A stretch of 64,000 bases of DNA from HGM04593 sp045634365 (lineage in GTDB: Bacteria; Bacteroidota; Bacteroidia; Bacteroidales; Bacteroidaceae): NCBI GenBank assembly GCA_045634365.1, contig JAZRAC010000001.1, positions 62,001 to 126,000 of the forward strand, read 5' to 3'. Positions 42,057 through 51,631 of the stretch are shown in pieces. The notes under the pieces were generated by a model. The model saw only the letters and a program-made list of their open reading frames with translations. It did no database searches and was not told the origin of the DNA. The translations under genes and the position numbers were made by a program. Each line of letters opens with the position of its first letter. Position 1 is the stretch's first letter.

Positions 42057-43937
42057 ATGGAACCTTTACTACACGAATGTGGTGTTGCGATGATTCGCTT
42101 GCGTAAACCTCTTAACTATTATAAAGAGAAGTATGGAACGTGGGCCTATGGAATGAATAAACTATTCCTGCTTATGAACAAGCAGTATAACAGAGGCCAG
42201 CAGGGGGCCGGAATTGCCTGTGTGAAGTTGAAAGCATCTCCCGGCGAGGATTATATGTCGCGTGAACGTGCCGAAGGCTCGGGTGCAATATCCGAAGTTT
42301 TTGCCGCCGCCAATAAAGATATAATGTCACACCCCAAGGATAAAAAAGGCAATGCCGAATATGCCTACCGCAATTTTGCCTTTGCCGGCGAATTGTATAT
42401 GGGGCACTTGCGCTATTCGGGAACAGGCCGCACAGGTATGCAATATGTTCACCCATTCTTGCGCCGTAACAACTGGCGTGCCAAGAACCTTGCCCTTTGC
42501 GGTAATTTCCACATAACAAACGTCGACGATGTGTTCCACGAACTTGTTTCTCACGGTCAGCATCCTCGCGTGCACGCCGACACATATATAATGCTCGAAC
42601 TTATGGGCCACCGCCTCGACCGAGAAGTGGAGCGTGTCTTTAAAGAGTGTGAGCAAGAAGGGCTCGAAGGAATGGATATTACAAACACCATCGAGGAACG
42701 TATGGATATATCCAACGTATTGCGCACATCTACCCCTATGCTCGATGGCGGCTACATCTTCTGTGGAATAACCGGTAGCGGTGAAATGTTCACAATGCGC
42801 GACCCTTGGGGAGTGCGCACAGCCTATTGGTACGCCAACGACGAAATATTCGTTGTTGCAAGTGAGCGTGCTGCCTTGCAGACTGCAATGAGCCTAAAAG
42901 CCGACGATGTTATTGAAATGAAGCCCGGCGAGGCACTTATAATGAATAAACGCGGTGAATTGCGCAGCGAAATGATAATTCCTCAAAAAGCCTTCTTTCC
43001 CTGTTCTTTCGAGCGCATATATTTCAGTCGCGGTAACGATGGAGATATATACAAGGAGCGCAAAATGCTCGGTTCGAACCTGAAAGAGCAGATTTTGAAA
43101 GCCATTGGCAACGACCTCGACAATACCGTATTCTCGTTTATCCCCAACACCGCCGAAATGGCATTCTACGGAATGGTCGAGGGAATGGAAGAGTTCCTCA
43201 ACGAGTGGAAAATGAAGGAACTGACATCGGGCAAACAGTTCAGCGAGGAGGAAATTTTGAGCATCGTATCGAAGAAAGTGCGTCAAGAGAAGGTTGCCAA
43301 CAAGGATATAAAAATGCGTACCTTCATCACCGCCGGTGACAAACGTAACGACCTTGCCGCTCACGTTTACGATATTACATACGGCACAATAAAACCCAAA
43401 GTAGACAACCTTGTTGTAATAGACGACAGTATTGTGCGCGGAACAACACTTAAACAGAGTATCCTGAATATACTCGACCGCTTGGAACCCAAAAAGATAA
43501 TCGTGGTATCCTCTTCGCCACAGATTCGTTACCCCGACTACTACGGCATAGATATGGAGAAGTTCGACCACTTTGTTGCTTTCAAGGCAGCCCTCGACCT
43601 CCTTTACGAGCGCGGCAAGAGAGATATTATTGACCAGACCTATAAGGCTTGTATGGAGGAACTTAAAAAGCCCGATAGTGAGCAGATTAACTGCACACGC
43701 GCAATCTACAATCCCTTTACCCCAGAAGAAATATCGGCAAAAATCGGCGAATTGTTGAAGCCTGTCGACCTTAAAGCCGACCTTGAACTTGTGTTCCAGA
43801 CTCTCGAAGGCTTGCATTCAGCCTGTCCCAATCACCTTGGCGACTGGTATTTCAGCGGAATATATCCCACACCCGGCGGTAACAGGCTTGTAAACGAGGC
43901 TTTTGTGGAATACTACGAAACATATTTGTATAGATAA
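42057..43937 (+). CDS. purF: amidophosphoribosyltransferase PurF, long Bacteroidota form
   Basis: First committed step of purine synthesis: PRPP plus glutamine to phosphoribosylamine. It has 626 aa from the ATG at 42057 (MEPLLHECGVAMIR). The Ntn-type nucleophile Cys is residue 8, so a 7-residue propeptide should be removed. The glutaminase domain has GHLRYSG and LCGNFHITN, and the phosphoribosyltransferase domain has the PRPP loop VVIDDSIVRGTT. It is longer than the 500-aa enterobacterial enzyme, with inserts in both domains. Earlier in-frame ATGs at 42021 and 42024 are less likely. carB follows after 20 bp. Confidence 0.93.
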   Translation: MEPLLHECGVAMIRLRKPLNYYKEKYGTWAYGMNKLFLLMNKQYNRGQQGAGIACVKLKASPGEDYMSRERAEGSGAISEVFAAANKDIMSHPKDKKGNAEYAYRNFAFAGELYMGHLRYSGTGRTGMQYVHPFLRRNNWRAKNLALCGNFHITNVDDVFHELVSHGQHPRVHADTYIMLELMGHRLDREVERVFKECEQEGLEGMDITNTIEERMDISNVLRTSTPMLDGGYIFCGITGSGEMFTMRDPWGVRTAYWYANDEIFVVASERAALQTAMSLKADDVIEMKPGEALIMNKRGELRSEMIIPQKAFFPCSFERIYFSRGNDGDIYKERKMLGSNLKEQILKAIGNDLDNTVFSFIPNTAEMAFYGMVEGMEEFLNEWKMKELTSGKQFSEEEILSIVSKKVRQEKVANKDIKMRTFITAGDKRNDLAAHVYDITYGTIKPKVDNLVVIDDSIVRGTTLKQSILNILDRLEPKKIIVVSSSPQIRYPDYYGIDMEKFDHFVAFKAALDLLYERGKRDIIDQTYKACMEELKKPDSEQINCTRAIYNPFTPEEISAKIGELLKPVDLKADLELVFQTLEGLHSACPNHLGDWYFSGIYPTPGGNRLVNEAFVEYYETYLYR

Positions 43938-43957
43938 AAACTCAAAATAACAAGAAT

Positions 43958-46900
43958 ATGAAATCAAAACTGAAAAAGGTATTATTGCTCGGTTCGGGCG
44001 CGTTGCGCATCGGTCAAGCGGGAGAGTTTGACTATTCAGGCTCGCAGGCTCTTAAAGCACTCCGTGAAGAGGGTATTCAGTCGGTACTCATCAACCCCAA
44101 CGTGGCAACCATTCAAACATCCGAAGGTATTGCCGATAAAGTCTATTTCCTCCCCGTGGATGTTCATAATGTAGAGGAGATTATAAAGAAGGAGCGTCCC
44201 GACGGAATTCTGCTCGCATTTGGCGGCCAAACAGCACTCAACTGCGGAACAGAGCTCTATCAAAAAGGTATTTTGGAGAAATATGGCGTTAAGGTACTCG
44301 GAACATCGGTAGAGGCCATTATGTACACCGAGGACCGCGACCTCTTTGTTAAGAAGCTCGACGAGATTCCTATGAAGACTCCCGTGAGCCAAGCTGTGGA
44401 GAGTATGGAAGATGCCTTGAAGGCAGCCCACGAAATAGGCTTCCCGGTAATGGTACGCTCGGCCTATGCGCTTGGAGGATTGGGAAGCGGTATTTGTCGC
44501 GACGAAGAGAGCTTTGTGAAACTTGCCGAGAGTGCTTTCACCTTCTCTAATCAGATTCTTGTTGAGGAGTCGCTCAAAGGTTGGAAAGAGATTGAGTTTG
44601 AGGTAATTCGCGACGCCAACGACCACTGTTTCACTGTGGCAAGTATGGAGAATTTCGACCCCCTCGGCATTCACACAGGCGAGTCGATTGTGGTTGCACC
44701 CACCTGCTCGCTCACCGAGGAACAGGTGAAGTTTATGCAGGAAATTTCGGTAAAAGCCATACGTCACTTGGGTATTGTGGGTGAGTGTAACATACAGTAT
44801 GCCTTCAATGCCGAGACTAACGACTATCGTGTGATTGAGGTTAATGCCCGTTTGAGCCGTTCTTCGGCTCTTGCATCAAAGGCAACCGGTTATCCCCTTG
44901 CTTTTGTGGCCGCAAAGATTGCCCTTGGTTACACTCTCGACCAGATTGGCGAAATGGGCACTCCAAATTCAGCCTATAAGGCTCCTGAATTGGATTACCT
45001 TATATGTAAAATTCCTCGTTGGGACCTTACAAAGTTTGCCGGCGTTTCTCGTCAGATAGGTTCCAGTATGAAGTCTGTGGGCGAGATTATGTCTATCGGT
45101 CGCAGTTTCGAAGAGGTTATACAGAAGGGCCTTCGTATGATAGGGCAAGGAATGCACGGCTTTGTGGGCAACGAGCACACTCACTTTGAGAATCTCGAAG
45201 AGGAACTTGCCAATCCCACAGATATGCGCGTGTTCTCAATTGCTTCGGCACTCGAAGAGGGTTACACCGTGGAACGTATCAGCGAGCTTACCAAAATAGA
45301 CCCTTGGTTCCTTGGCAAGCTTAAAAATATTGTAGACTATAAGGGTGTGCTTATGGGTTATAACAGCCTTGAAGAACTCCCCGAGGATGTACTTCGCGAG
45401 GCTAAACGACTCGGTTTCTCCGACTTTCAGATTTCTCGCTTCGTGCTTAAAGAGGAGAAGAATATGGAGGCCGGTAACCTTGCAGTGCGTGCCCGTCGTA
45501 AGGAACTTGGTATTCTTCCGGCAGTTAAGCGCATAAATACAGTTGCTTCGGAACATCCCGAGCTTACCAACTATCTCTATATGACCTACGATGCAAAGGG
45601 CTACGATGTTAACTACTACAAGACCGATAAGTCGGTAGTGGTGCTTGGCTCGGGTGCCTACCGCATCGGTTCGTCGGTAGAGTTCGACTGGTGCTCTGTT
45701 AACGCTGTGCTGACTGCACGTAAGCTCGGCTATAAATCTATAATGATTAACTACAACCCCGAAACAGTATCGACCGACTATGATATGTGCGACCGTCTTT
45801 ACTTCGACGAACTCTCGCTCGAGCGTGTCCTCGATGTAATCGACCTTGAACAGCCGGGTGGTGTTATTGTTTCAGTGGGTGGACAGATACCTAATAACCT
45901 TGCGATGAAATTGCATCGTCAGTCGGTGCCCATCCTTGGAACCTCACCTCTTTCTATCGATCGTGCCGAAAATCGTCATAAATTCTCGGCAATGCTCGAC
46001 CAGCTTGGCATCGACCAGCCTGCGTGGAAGGAGCTCACCAGCATTGAGGAGATGGAGGATTTTGTGAACAAAGTGGGTTATCCCGTGCTTGTTCGTCCCT
46101 CTTATGTGCTCTCGGGTGCAGCGATGAACGTTTGTTACAACGAAGAGGAGTTGCGCGAATTCTTGAAAATGGCAGCCGATGTTTCAAAAGAGTTCCCCGT
46201 GGTTGTATCGCAATTTATGATAGAGACCAAGGAAATTGAATTTGACGCGGTGGCACAGAATGGCGAGGTTGTTGAGTATGCAATTTCGGAGCACGTAGAA
46301 TTTGCCGGAGTTCACTCGGGTGATGCTACACTTGTGTTCCCTGCGCAGAAAATATACTTTGAAACTGCTCGTCGCATTAAGAAGATAAGCCGCAGAATTG
46401 CAAAAGAACTCAATATTTCAGGTCCATTCAATATTCAGTTCCTTGCCAAGAATAACGAGGTTAAGGTAATCGAGTGTAACTTGCGTGCGTCGCGCTCGTT
46501 CCCCTTTGTGTCGAAGATTTTGAAACGCAACTTCATCGAAACAGCAACACGCATAATGCTCGGTGCACCTTACAGCCGTCCCGATAAGTCGGCATTCGAT
46601 ATTGATTGGATTGGTGTTAAGGCTTCACAATTCTCATTCTCACGCCTTCACAAGGCCGACCCTGTATTGGGCGTGGATATGTCCTCGACCGGTGAAGTTG
46701 GTTGCATTGGCGACGACTTTGAAGAGGCATTGCTAAATGCGATGATAGCAGTTGGGTACAGCGTTCCCGAGAAGAATGTAATGGTATCTTCGGGTGCATC
46801 AAAATCGAAGGTCGACCTTCTCGAATCGACAGCTGTGCTTGCTGCGAAGGGATACAACATCTTTGCTACTGCGGGAACTGCAAAATTCCTGAACGAGAAT

Positions 46901-47179
46901 GGAATTAACGCAACGCCTGTAATGTGGCCCGACGAAAATCCCGATGCAGAAAATAATGTGATGCAGATGATTGCCGACCATCGTTTCGATCTTATTATAA
47001 ATATTCCCAAAAATCACACCAAACGCGAGCTTACAAACGGTTACAGAATACGCCGTGCGGCTATCGACCACAATATTCCGTTGATAACCAATGCGCGCCT
47101 TGCAAGTGCATTCATTCGTGCCTTCTGCAAGATTGATGTGAACGAAATGCCCGTGAAGAGCTGGGACGAATATAAATAA
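43958..47179 (+). CDS. carB: carbamoyl-phosphate synthase large chain
   Basis: Makes carbamoyl phosphate for arginine and pyrimidines. The 1073-aa protein has two homologous ATP-grasp halves. The first starts KKVLLLGSGALRIGQAGEFD, the second SVVVLGSGAYRIGSSVEFDW near residue 560. A C-terminal allosteric MGS-like domain follows (about 940-1073, VLAAKGYNIFATAGTAKFL). It lies 20 bp after purF, so it is in the same transcript. The small glutaminase subunit CarA is not adjacent and not in the window, so the ammonia supply must come from a CarA encoded elsewhere. A strong terminator follows. Confidence 0.97.
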   Translation: MKSKLKKVLLLGSGALRIGQAGEFDYSGSQALKALREEGIQSVLINPNVATIQTSEGIADKVYFLPVDVHNVEEIIKKERPDGILLAFGGQTALNCGTELYQKGILEKYGVKVLGTSVEAIMYTEDRDLFVKKLDEIPMKTPVSQAVESMEDALKAAHEIGFPVMVRSAYALGGLGSGICRDEESFVKLAESAFTFSNQILVEESLKGWKEIEFEVIRDANDHCFTVASMENFDPLGIHTGESIVVAPTCSLTEEQVKFMQEISVKAIRHLGIVGECNIQYAFNAETNDYRVIEVNARLSRSSALASKATGYPLAFVAAKIALGYTLDQIGEMGTPNSAYKAPELDYLICKIPRWDLTKFAGVSRQIGSSMKSVGEIMSIGRSFEEVIQKGLRMIGQGMHGFVGNEHTHFENLEEELANPTDMRVFSIASALEEGYTVERISELTKIDPWFLGKLKNIVDYKGVLMGYNSLEELPEDVLREAKRLGFSDFQISRFVLKEEKNMEAGNLAVRARRKELGILPAVKRINTVASEHPELTNYLYMTYDAKGYDVNYYKTDKSVVVLGSGAYRIGSSVEFDWCSVNAVLTARKLGYKSIMINYNPETVSTDYDMCDRLYFDELSLERVLDVIDLEQPGGVIVSVGGQIPNNLAMKLHRQSVPILGTSPLSIDRAENRHKFSAMLDQLGIDQPAWKELTSIEEMEDFVNKVGYPVLVRPSYVLSGAAMNVCYNEEELREFLKMAADVSKEFPVVVSQFMIETKEIEFDAVAQNGEVVEYAISEHVEFAGVHSGDATLVFPAQKIYFETARRIKKISRRIAKELNISGPFNIQFLAKNNEVKVIECNLRASRSFPFVSKILKRNFIETATRIMLGAPYSRPDKSAFDIDWIGVKASQFSFSRLHKADPVLGVDMSSTGEVGCIGDDFEEALLNAMIAVGYSVPEKNVMVSSGASKSKVDLLESTAVLAAKGYNIFATAGTAKFLNENGINATPVMWPDENPDAENNVMQMIADHRFDLIINIPKNHTKRELTNGYRIRRAAIDHNIPLITNARLASAFIRAFCKIDVNEMPVKSWDEYK

Positions 47180-47198
47180 ATCCCATATACCTTATTAT

Positions 47199-47240
47199 AA
47201 TAAAGGCTCCCGCTGATGCGGGAGTCTTTATTATTTTTTC
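47199..47240 (+). terminator. terminator of purF-carB
   Basis: A 15-bp stem with one G-T pair (47199-47213 with 47218-47232), a 4-base loop, then T-rich sequence. Confidence 0.9.
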
Positions 47241-47312
47241 TTTGTTGTGGAATTAAATGAAAAGAGTTTTTCGAAAAACAACATTATATTTTAATAATAA
47301 AATATAATAAGT

Positions 47313-47320
47313 TATATTTG
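47313..47320 (+). promoter_or_regulatory. -7 element of the M6 protease
   Basis: TATATTTG, 39 bp before the ATG. Confidence 0.5.
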
Positions 47321-47359
47321 TAGTCATTATAATATAATCTTTATAGAAAATATCTAATT

Positions 47360-49891
47360 ATGAAGAAGCTTACATATATCTTTTTAGCTTTTCTTCTTGT
47401 TGTAAACAGCCTCTTTGCGGCCCCTTCCACAAGAAGAACTATTGCACACAAGCAGTCCGACGGCACCGAATTATATATAAAACTTATGGGTGACGAGGCT
47501 TTTCACTACTATTCCACCATAGATGAAGTTCCTGTTGTGAAGGGTGCGAATGGTGATTATTATTATGCAACATTGTCGGCCGATGGTTGTTGGGAAGCTA
47601 CCGAATATGTGGCTCACAATAGCGGAGCACGCAGCCTGGAAGAACAGGCGGTTATCGACGCCAATGATTTTTCGGGAATGCGTGGCGAAATGAGAAGCCT
47701 TGCCCGCACCCGCGCAGCCTCTTATGCTGCGTCGAAGAGCGCGAGTATTGCCCCTATGGGCGATGTTTATGTTCCTGTTCTTTTGGTAGAGTACAGTGAT
47801 GTTAAATTCAAATTCTCAAAGGAGGAAATATCCAATCTGCTTAACAAAGAGAATTACGAAGGTTATGCCAATCCCATTGCAAAATCTATTGGTAGCGCAA
47901 AGGATTATTTCATAGCACAGTCGGGAGGAAAATTCTGCCCCCATTTTGTTGTGACAGATATTGTTACCCTTTCAAATACTATGGCCTATTATGGAGCCAA
48001 CGACTCTTCGGGCAACGATAAGCGTCCCGGGCATATGATTGCCGACGGCCTTGCGGCTGCCGATGCAAATTTCGATTTCTCAAAATTCGATAATGATGGT
48101 GATGGCGAAGTTGAGTTTGTCTATTGCATATATGCCGGTTATGGCGAGAATGTTACCGGAAACGATGAAAATACAATATGGCCGCACCAATGGTCACTAT
48201 CGTCAACAACAGGCAAGAAAACACACGACGGTGTTAAACTCGATGTTTATGCCTGCTCCAATGAACTCTCTATAAGTGAGAGCTTTGCAGCAACCTATGG
48301 AGCCGATTACCTCTCAGGGATAGGTACTATGTGTCACGAATTCTCACATTGCTTGGGCCTGCCCGACCTTTACGACACAGAGGGCACGGGAGAGAGTACA
48401 ATGAATTATTGGGATATTATGGATAGCGGATGCTATACTGCCGAGGGCTATGTTCCTGTCGGTTACAGTGCGTACGAGCGCGACTTTATGGGCTGGAAAT
48501 CCTTGGAGGTGCTCAGCGAGAAAGGGCATTATTCAATGTCGGCTATCACAGCTGCCGATGGAAAAGGATATAAAATAATAAACGATGCCAACAGCAACGA
48601 GTATTTTGTTCTTGAAAATCGCCAGAATGATGGTTGGGACACCTATCTGTTCAACGCAGGTATGCTTATTTCACATGTCGATTACAACAAGACAGCGTGG
48701 GATAATAATACTATAAATACCAATAAAAAACGTTTGAGATTCCAGCTTGTTCCTGCCGACAATGAAATATTGCAGCAGGGCGAGCACGAATCGTCGGCAG
48801 TTGCATCCAGCTTCCGTGGCGACGTATGGCCGGGTACAACAGGAAATACCGCATTTACCGATACATCAACTCCCGCAGCAACAGTATACACCGGAGGCTA
48901 TCTTGGCAAGCCTGTGACAGATATAAAAATGGATAATAAGATAATATCCTTCTCCTTTATGATGGGAGTAGTGGATATTCCTGTTGCGCTTGCTGCCACC
49001 GATGTTACAAGTTCAGGCTTTAAGGCCAATTGGGCTCCTGTGGATTATGCCGAGGAGTATATTGTGGAACTTGAAGAGGTTACAGAAGTCACAGATGGCA
49101 CGGGTGATTTAAAATCTCTTCTCGAAGAGACTTTTGTGGGCTGTACAAAATCGAATGAATCGTTGAGCAATCTCGATAATTATCTTGCAATGTCAGGGTG
49201 GACCGGTTCAAAACTCTATGGCGAATCGGGTGTACTGCGCATTGGCACATCTGCCTCATCGGGTTACATAAGAACTCCTAAGTTCAACCATCGTGGCATG
49301 GTGAAAATATCCTTCTCTATGGCTAAATACAGCAGTAGCGACACTAATAGCAAGCTTACAGTATCGGTGGTAAGCACCAGTGGCGTTGCTACCGATGTTG
49401 CTACTTACAATGCTTCCTCTGCTTGGGTTGAACAGGTAGTTGAGGTGGAGGTTGATGGCGATTTCTATATTGAGCTCTCGTCGAAGAATAGCACCACTAA
49501 AAAACGTGTGAATGTAGATAACTTGCTCATATCTTATCAGTCTTCTATATTATCAACCCTTGTAGAGAGGGTATCGTCCGATACTGAATCATACTCTTTT
49601 ACAGGTCTTAAACCCGATACGCAGTATCGTTACAGAGTTTCGGCAAGCGATGGTTATGCTTCGTCCGATTATTCTGAATACATAATGGTTAAAACTTTGT
49701 CGGTTCAGCGTGGCGATATTAATAGCGATGGCAGTGTTGACGTTGCCGACATTACAATGCTTGTTAACTGCATTCTCTCTTTGCTGGATGAAAGTTTAGA
49801 CGAGGAGGTTGCCGATATCAATAGTGATGGAAGTATAGATGTAGCCGATGTTACTGCGGTGGTTACGATAATTCTCGGAACTGCGGAATAG
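47360..49891 (+). CDS. secreted M6-family metalloprotease with FN3 and dockerin domains
   Basis: Exported zinc protease of 843 aa. It has a signal peptide (MKKLTYIFLAFLLVVNSLFA). A propeptide-like region (21-130) is followed by the M6 catalytic domain (about 135-445) with the zinc motif MCHEFSHCLGLPDLYD near residue 328 and a later Met-turn-like region. An FN3 domain begins at about 540, is interrupted by a beta-sandwich of about 130 residues (SLLEETFVGC to NVDNLLISY), and resumes with PDTQYRYRVSASDGY. The end is a type I dockerin pair (GDINSDGSVDVADI and ADINSDGSIDVADV). There is no type IX sorting domain. No cohesin protein is in the window. Confidence 0.9.
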   Translation: MKKLTYIFLAFLLVVNSLFAAPSTRRTIAHKQSDGTELYIKLMGDEAFHYYSTIDEVPVVKGANGDYYYATLSADGCWEATEYVAHNSGARSLEEQAVIDANDFSGMRGEMRSLARTRAASYAASKSASIAPMGDVYVPVLLVEYSDVKFKFSKEEISNLLNKENYEGYANPIAKSIGSAKDYFIAQSGGKFCPHFVVTDIVTLSNTMAYYGANDSSGNDKRPGHMIADGLAAADANFDFSKFDNDGDGEVEFVYCIYAGYGENVTGNDENTIWPHQWSLSSTTGKKTHDGVKLDVYACSNELSISESFAATYGADYLSGIGTMCHEFSHCLGLPDLYDTEGTGESTMNYWDIMDSGCYTAEGYVPVGYSAYERDFMGWKSLEVLSEKGHYSMSAITAADGKGYKIINDANSNEYFVLENRQNDGWDTYLFNAGMLISHVDYNKTAWDNNTINTNKKRLRFQLVPADNEILQQGEHESSAVASSFRGDVWPGTTGNTAFTDTSTPAATVYTGGYLGKPVTDIKMDNKIISFSFMMGVVDIPVALAATDVTSSGFKANWAPVDYAEEYIVELEEVTEVTDGTGDLKSLLEETFVGCTKSNESLSNLDNYLAMSGWTGSKLYGESGVLRIGTSASSGYIRTPKFNHRGMVKISFSMAKYSSSDTNSKLTVSVVSTSGVATDVATYNASSAWVEQVVEVEVDGDFYIELSSKNSTTKKRVNVDNLLISYQSSILSTLVERVSSDTESYSFTGLKPDTQYRYRVSASDGYASSDYSEYIMVKTLSVQRGDINSDGSVDVADITMLVNCILSLLDESLDEEVADINSDGSIDVADVTAVVTIILGTAE

Positions 49892-49941
49892 TGGTGGGAG
49901 GCGTTCAATCGCTGCTTGCACCATAAAATTCTATTATATTA

Positions 49942-50043
49942 AGAGGATGACTCAAAAGTCCCTTTTTAAGACATTACACCCTCGCTAGAATATACTCTGG
50001 CGAGGGTGTTTACTTTGTATATATTACTTTTGGGTCAGCCCCT
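49942..50043. repeat. 102-bp MITE-like element carrying a terminator
   Basis: Inverted ends of 18 bp (49942-49959 and 50026-50043, 15 matches; core TGACTCAAAAGT) flank a symmetric centre: a 14-bp hairpin (49976-49989 with 49996-50009) sits exactly 16 bases from each end. No reading frame. It lies 50 bp after the M6 protease and probably terminates it. The ends resemble those of IS-derived miniature elements of Bacteroidales, but I cannot name a parent. Confidence 0.55.
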
Positions 50044-50100
50044 TTTTTAATGAGGGTTCTTAAATGAGGAGTATAACCACGGAAGCTCCTCTTTTTATAA

Positions 50101-50262
50101 ATGAGAGCAAAGAGGGGTTTTGCAGTTTCTGCCGCCGTTATTATAGTTTTGTTGTATTCTCTCATTCTTGATGAACGCTTTTACTCTCAATTGGGAGCGG
50201 ATAGCAGTAGTGTGGGGCAAGAAACATTGAAAATCCCCAATTACAACTCTTCCTCTGCTTGA
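50101..50262 (+). CDS. possible 53-aa single-span membrane protein
   Basis: A small frame starting MRAKRGFAVSAAVIIVLLYS: positive residues, then one hydrophobic helix (7-24), then a polar tail. It follows a GAGGAG/CTCCTC hairpin with a T run (50067-50094). There is no clear promoter or ribosome site. The amino-acid pattern is protein-like, but nothing else supports it. Confidence 0.3.
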   Translation: MRAKRGFAVSAAVIIVLLYSLILDERFYSQLGADSSSVGQETLKIPNYNSSSA

Positions 50263-51033
50263 ATTTCTATTTTGAGTGTTTGTTGTACATTGAAAAAAGT
50301 ACGTAAGGGCTTATTACTCTTTTGATTAGCTCTAATTAAAGCTCGCGAGAGTGTTAAAAATCTTTCAACCTGTATAATTCCTCGGTTTTTTCAAATTCTC
50401 GCAACCATCTCTCTCTCTTGGGTGAGCAGTGTGCCTCAATTTACCATCTTAACATAAGATTTTAAATAAATATGCATAATATTGTGTGATATTGTTGTAA
50501 ATTGGCAGTGTTACAAATGTATAATGTTTGTAATGCAAAAAAGAGTTGATAGGCGGAACTGTTAGCTGTTTTACTTTGTAAAAATGTAAAAATATAAAAA
50601 TGTTGACAACTGTGTATCTTTTTATTACAGGTTATTAACAATGGTGTAGTAGGGCTGTTGATAATGCAAAAATCATTTATACAAAAAATATACACAATCT
50701 TATTGCGATGTATAACTTGTTGATAATCTGTTAAATGACATATTTATATTATAGTTTTTGATTAAGCGTGTCGGGTGGTTTTGGGGATTATTGCTCGGCT
50801 TTTTGCATAAAATCGGTTGCGCTTTTCTTTTACTGCTCTAAATATCAATGTTTTATCTTAAAAATGTAATCTTTTTTATAGCTGGGTGCAATCCCTATCT
50901 TATTGTATTGTCTCTATCTTGTGGATGTTGTCTTCTTTAAATGGAAAGGCGTTGCTGTCTTTTTGTAATTCTTAACCACTTGTTTAATTGTGTAAACACG
51001 TTGCCTGTATGTGTGTTTTGTGTTTGTAATTTG
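50263..51033. other. long AT-rich gap, candidate replication origin
   Basis: No gene is supported here. Between 50540 and 50730 there are repeated DnaA-box-like nine-mers: TGTTGATAA at 50656-50664 and 50718-50726, TGTTGACAA at 50601-50609 and TTATTAACA at 50632-50640, in an A+T-rich setting. A TGTGGATGT lies further right, near 50922. These differ from the TTATCCACA consensus by one to two bases. It may be oriC or simply an AT-rich control region for the XRE gene. Confidence 0.35.
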
Positions 51034-51065
51034 TTTGTAAAATTGAAAAATAGGAATTATCTTTG
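51034..51065 (+). promoter_or_regulatory. promoter of the XRE regulator
   Basis: -33 TTTG (51034-51037), a 20-bp spacer and -7 TATCTTTG (51058-51065), 53 bp before the ATG. Confidence 0.65.
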
Positions 51066-51118
51066 TATGGTAATTATTGAGTTTAAATTTGTAAATCTGC
51101 ATAAACTACTTTGTATTT

Positions 51119-51607
51119 ATGAATGAACGTGACAGAATAGAGCTTATAATGAAGAGCTATGCTCTCACCCCTTCGCAATTTGCCGATAAAACAGGCATAC
51201 AGCGTGCAACGGTGTCGCATATATTAAGCGGTAGAAATAAAGCCAGCTTGGAGGTTATGCTTAAAATCTTCGAGGCATTCCCCGGTCTTGATATGCAGTG
51301 GCTTATTACAGGAAAGGGTAGCGCTCCCGTTGCCGGTTCTGTTGCAGCCGAGGAGCCTGTTGTGCAGCCCTCTGCCGTGGTGCAAAATGAGCTGTTTCCG
51401 CAAGCGGTTGTTGCGCCCGCTCCTCCCGTAGAGCGTCGCTCGGCAAAAGTGGAGCCGCAGCAATCATCGCCTTCGGTGGAGCGCGTGGTAAAGCGTACGC
51501 CCCGTTCCGTATCGGCTGCCGCACCATCTTTGGCTGTAAAGAAAATTAAAGAAATAAGAATTTTTTACACCGACGGTACCTACGAAACTATGGTTCCCGA
51601 AAAGTAG
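51119..51607 (+). CDS. XRE-type HTH transcriptional regulator
   Basis: A 162-aa DNA-binding protein. The helix-turn-helix is in residues 1-60 (SYALTPSQFADKTGIQRATVSHILSGRNKASLEVMLKIFEAFP), of the Cro/CI type that ends in LDMQWLITGKG. A Pro/Ala/Val-rich linker (65-135) leads to a short conserved-looking tail (KKIKEIRIFYTDGTYETMVPEK). No phage or toxin genes are nearby, so this is a chromosomal regulator of unknown targets. It has its own promoter and terminator. Confidence 0.88.
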   Translation: MNERDRIELIMKSYALTPSQFADKTGIQRATVSHILSGRNKASLEVMLKIFEAFPGLDMQWLITGKGSAPVAGSVAAEEPVVQPSAVVQNELFPQAVVAPAPPVERRSAKVEPQQSSPSVERVVKRTPRSVSAAAPSLAVKKIKEIRIFYTDGTYETMVPEK

Positions 51608-51631
51608 TTATCAAGATGTATAAAATAACAT

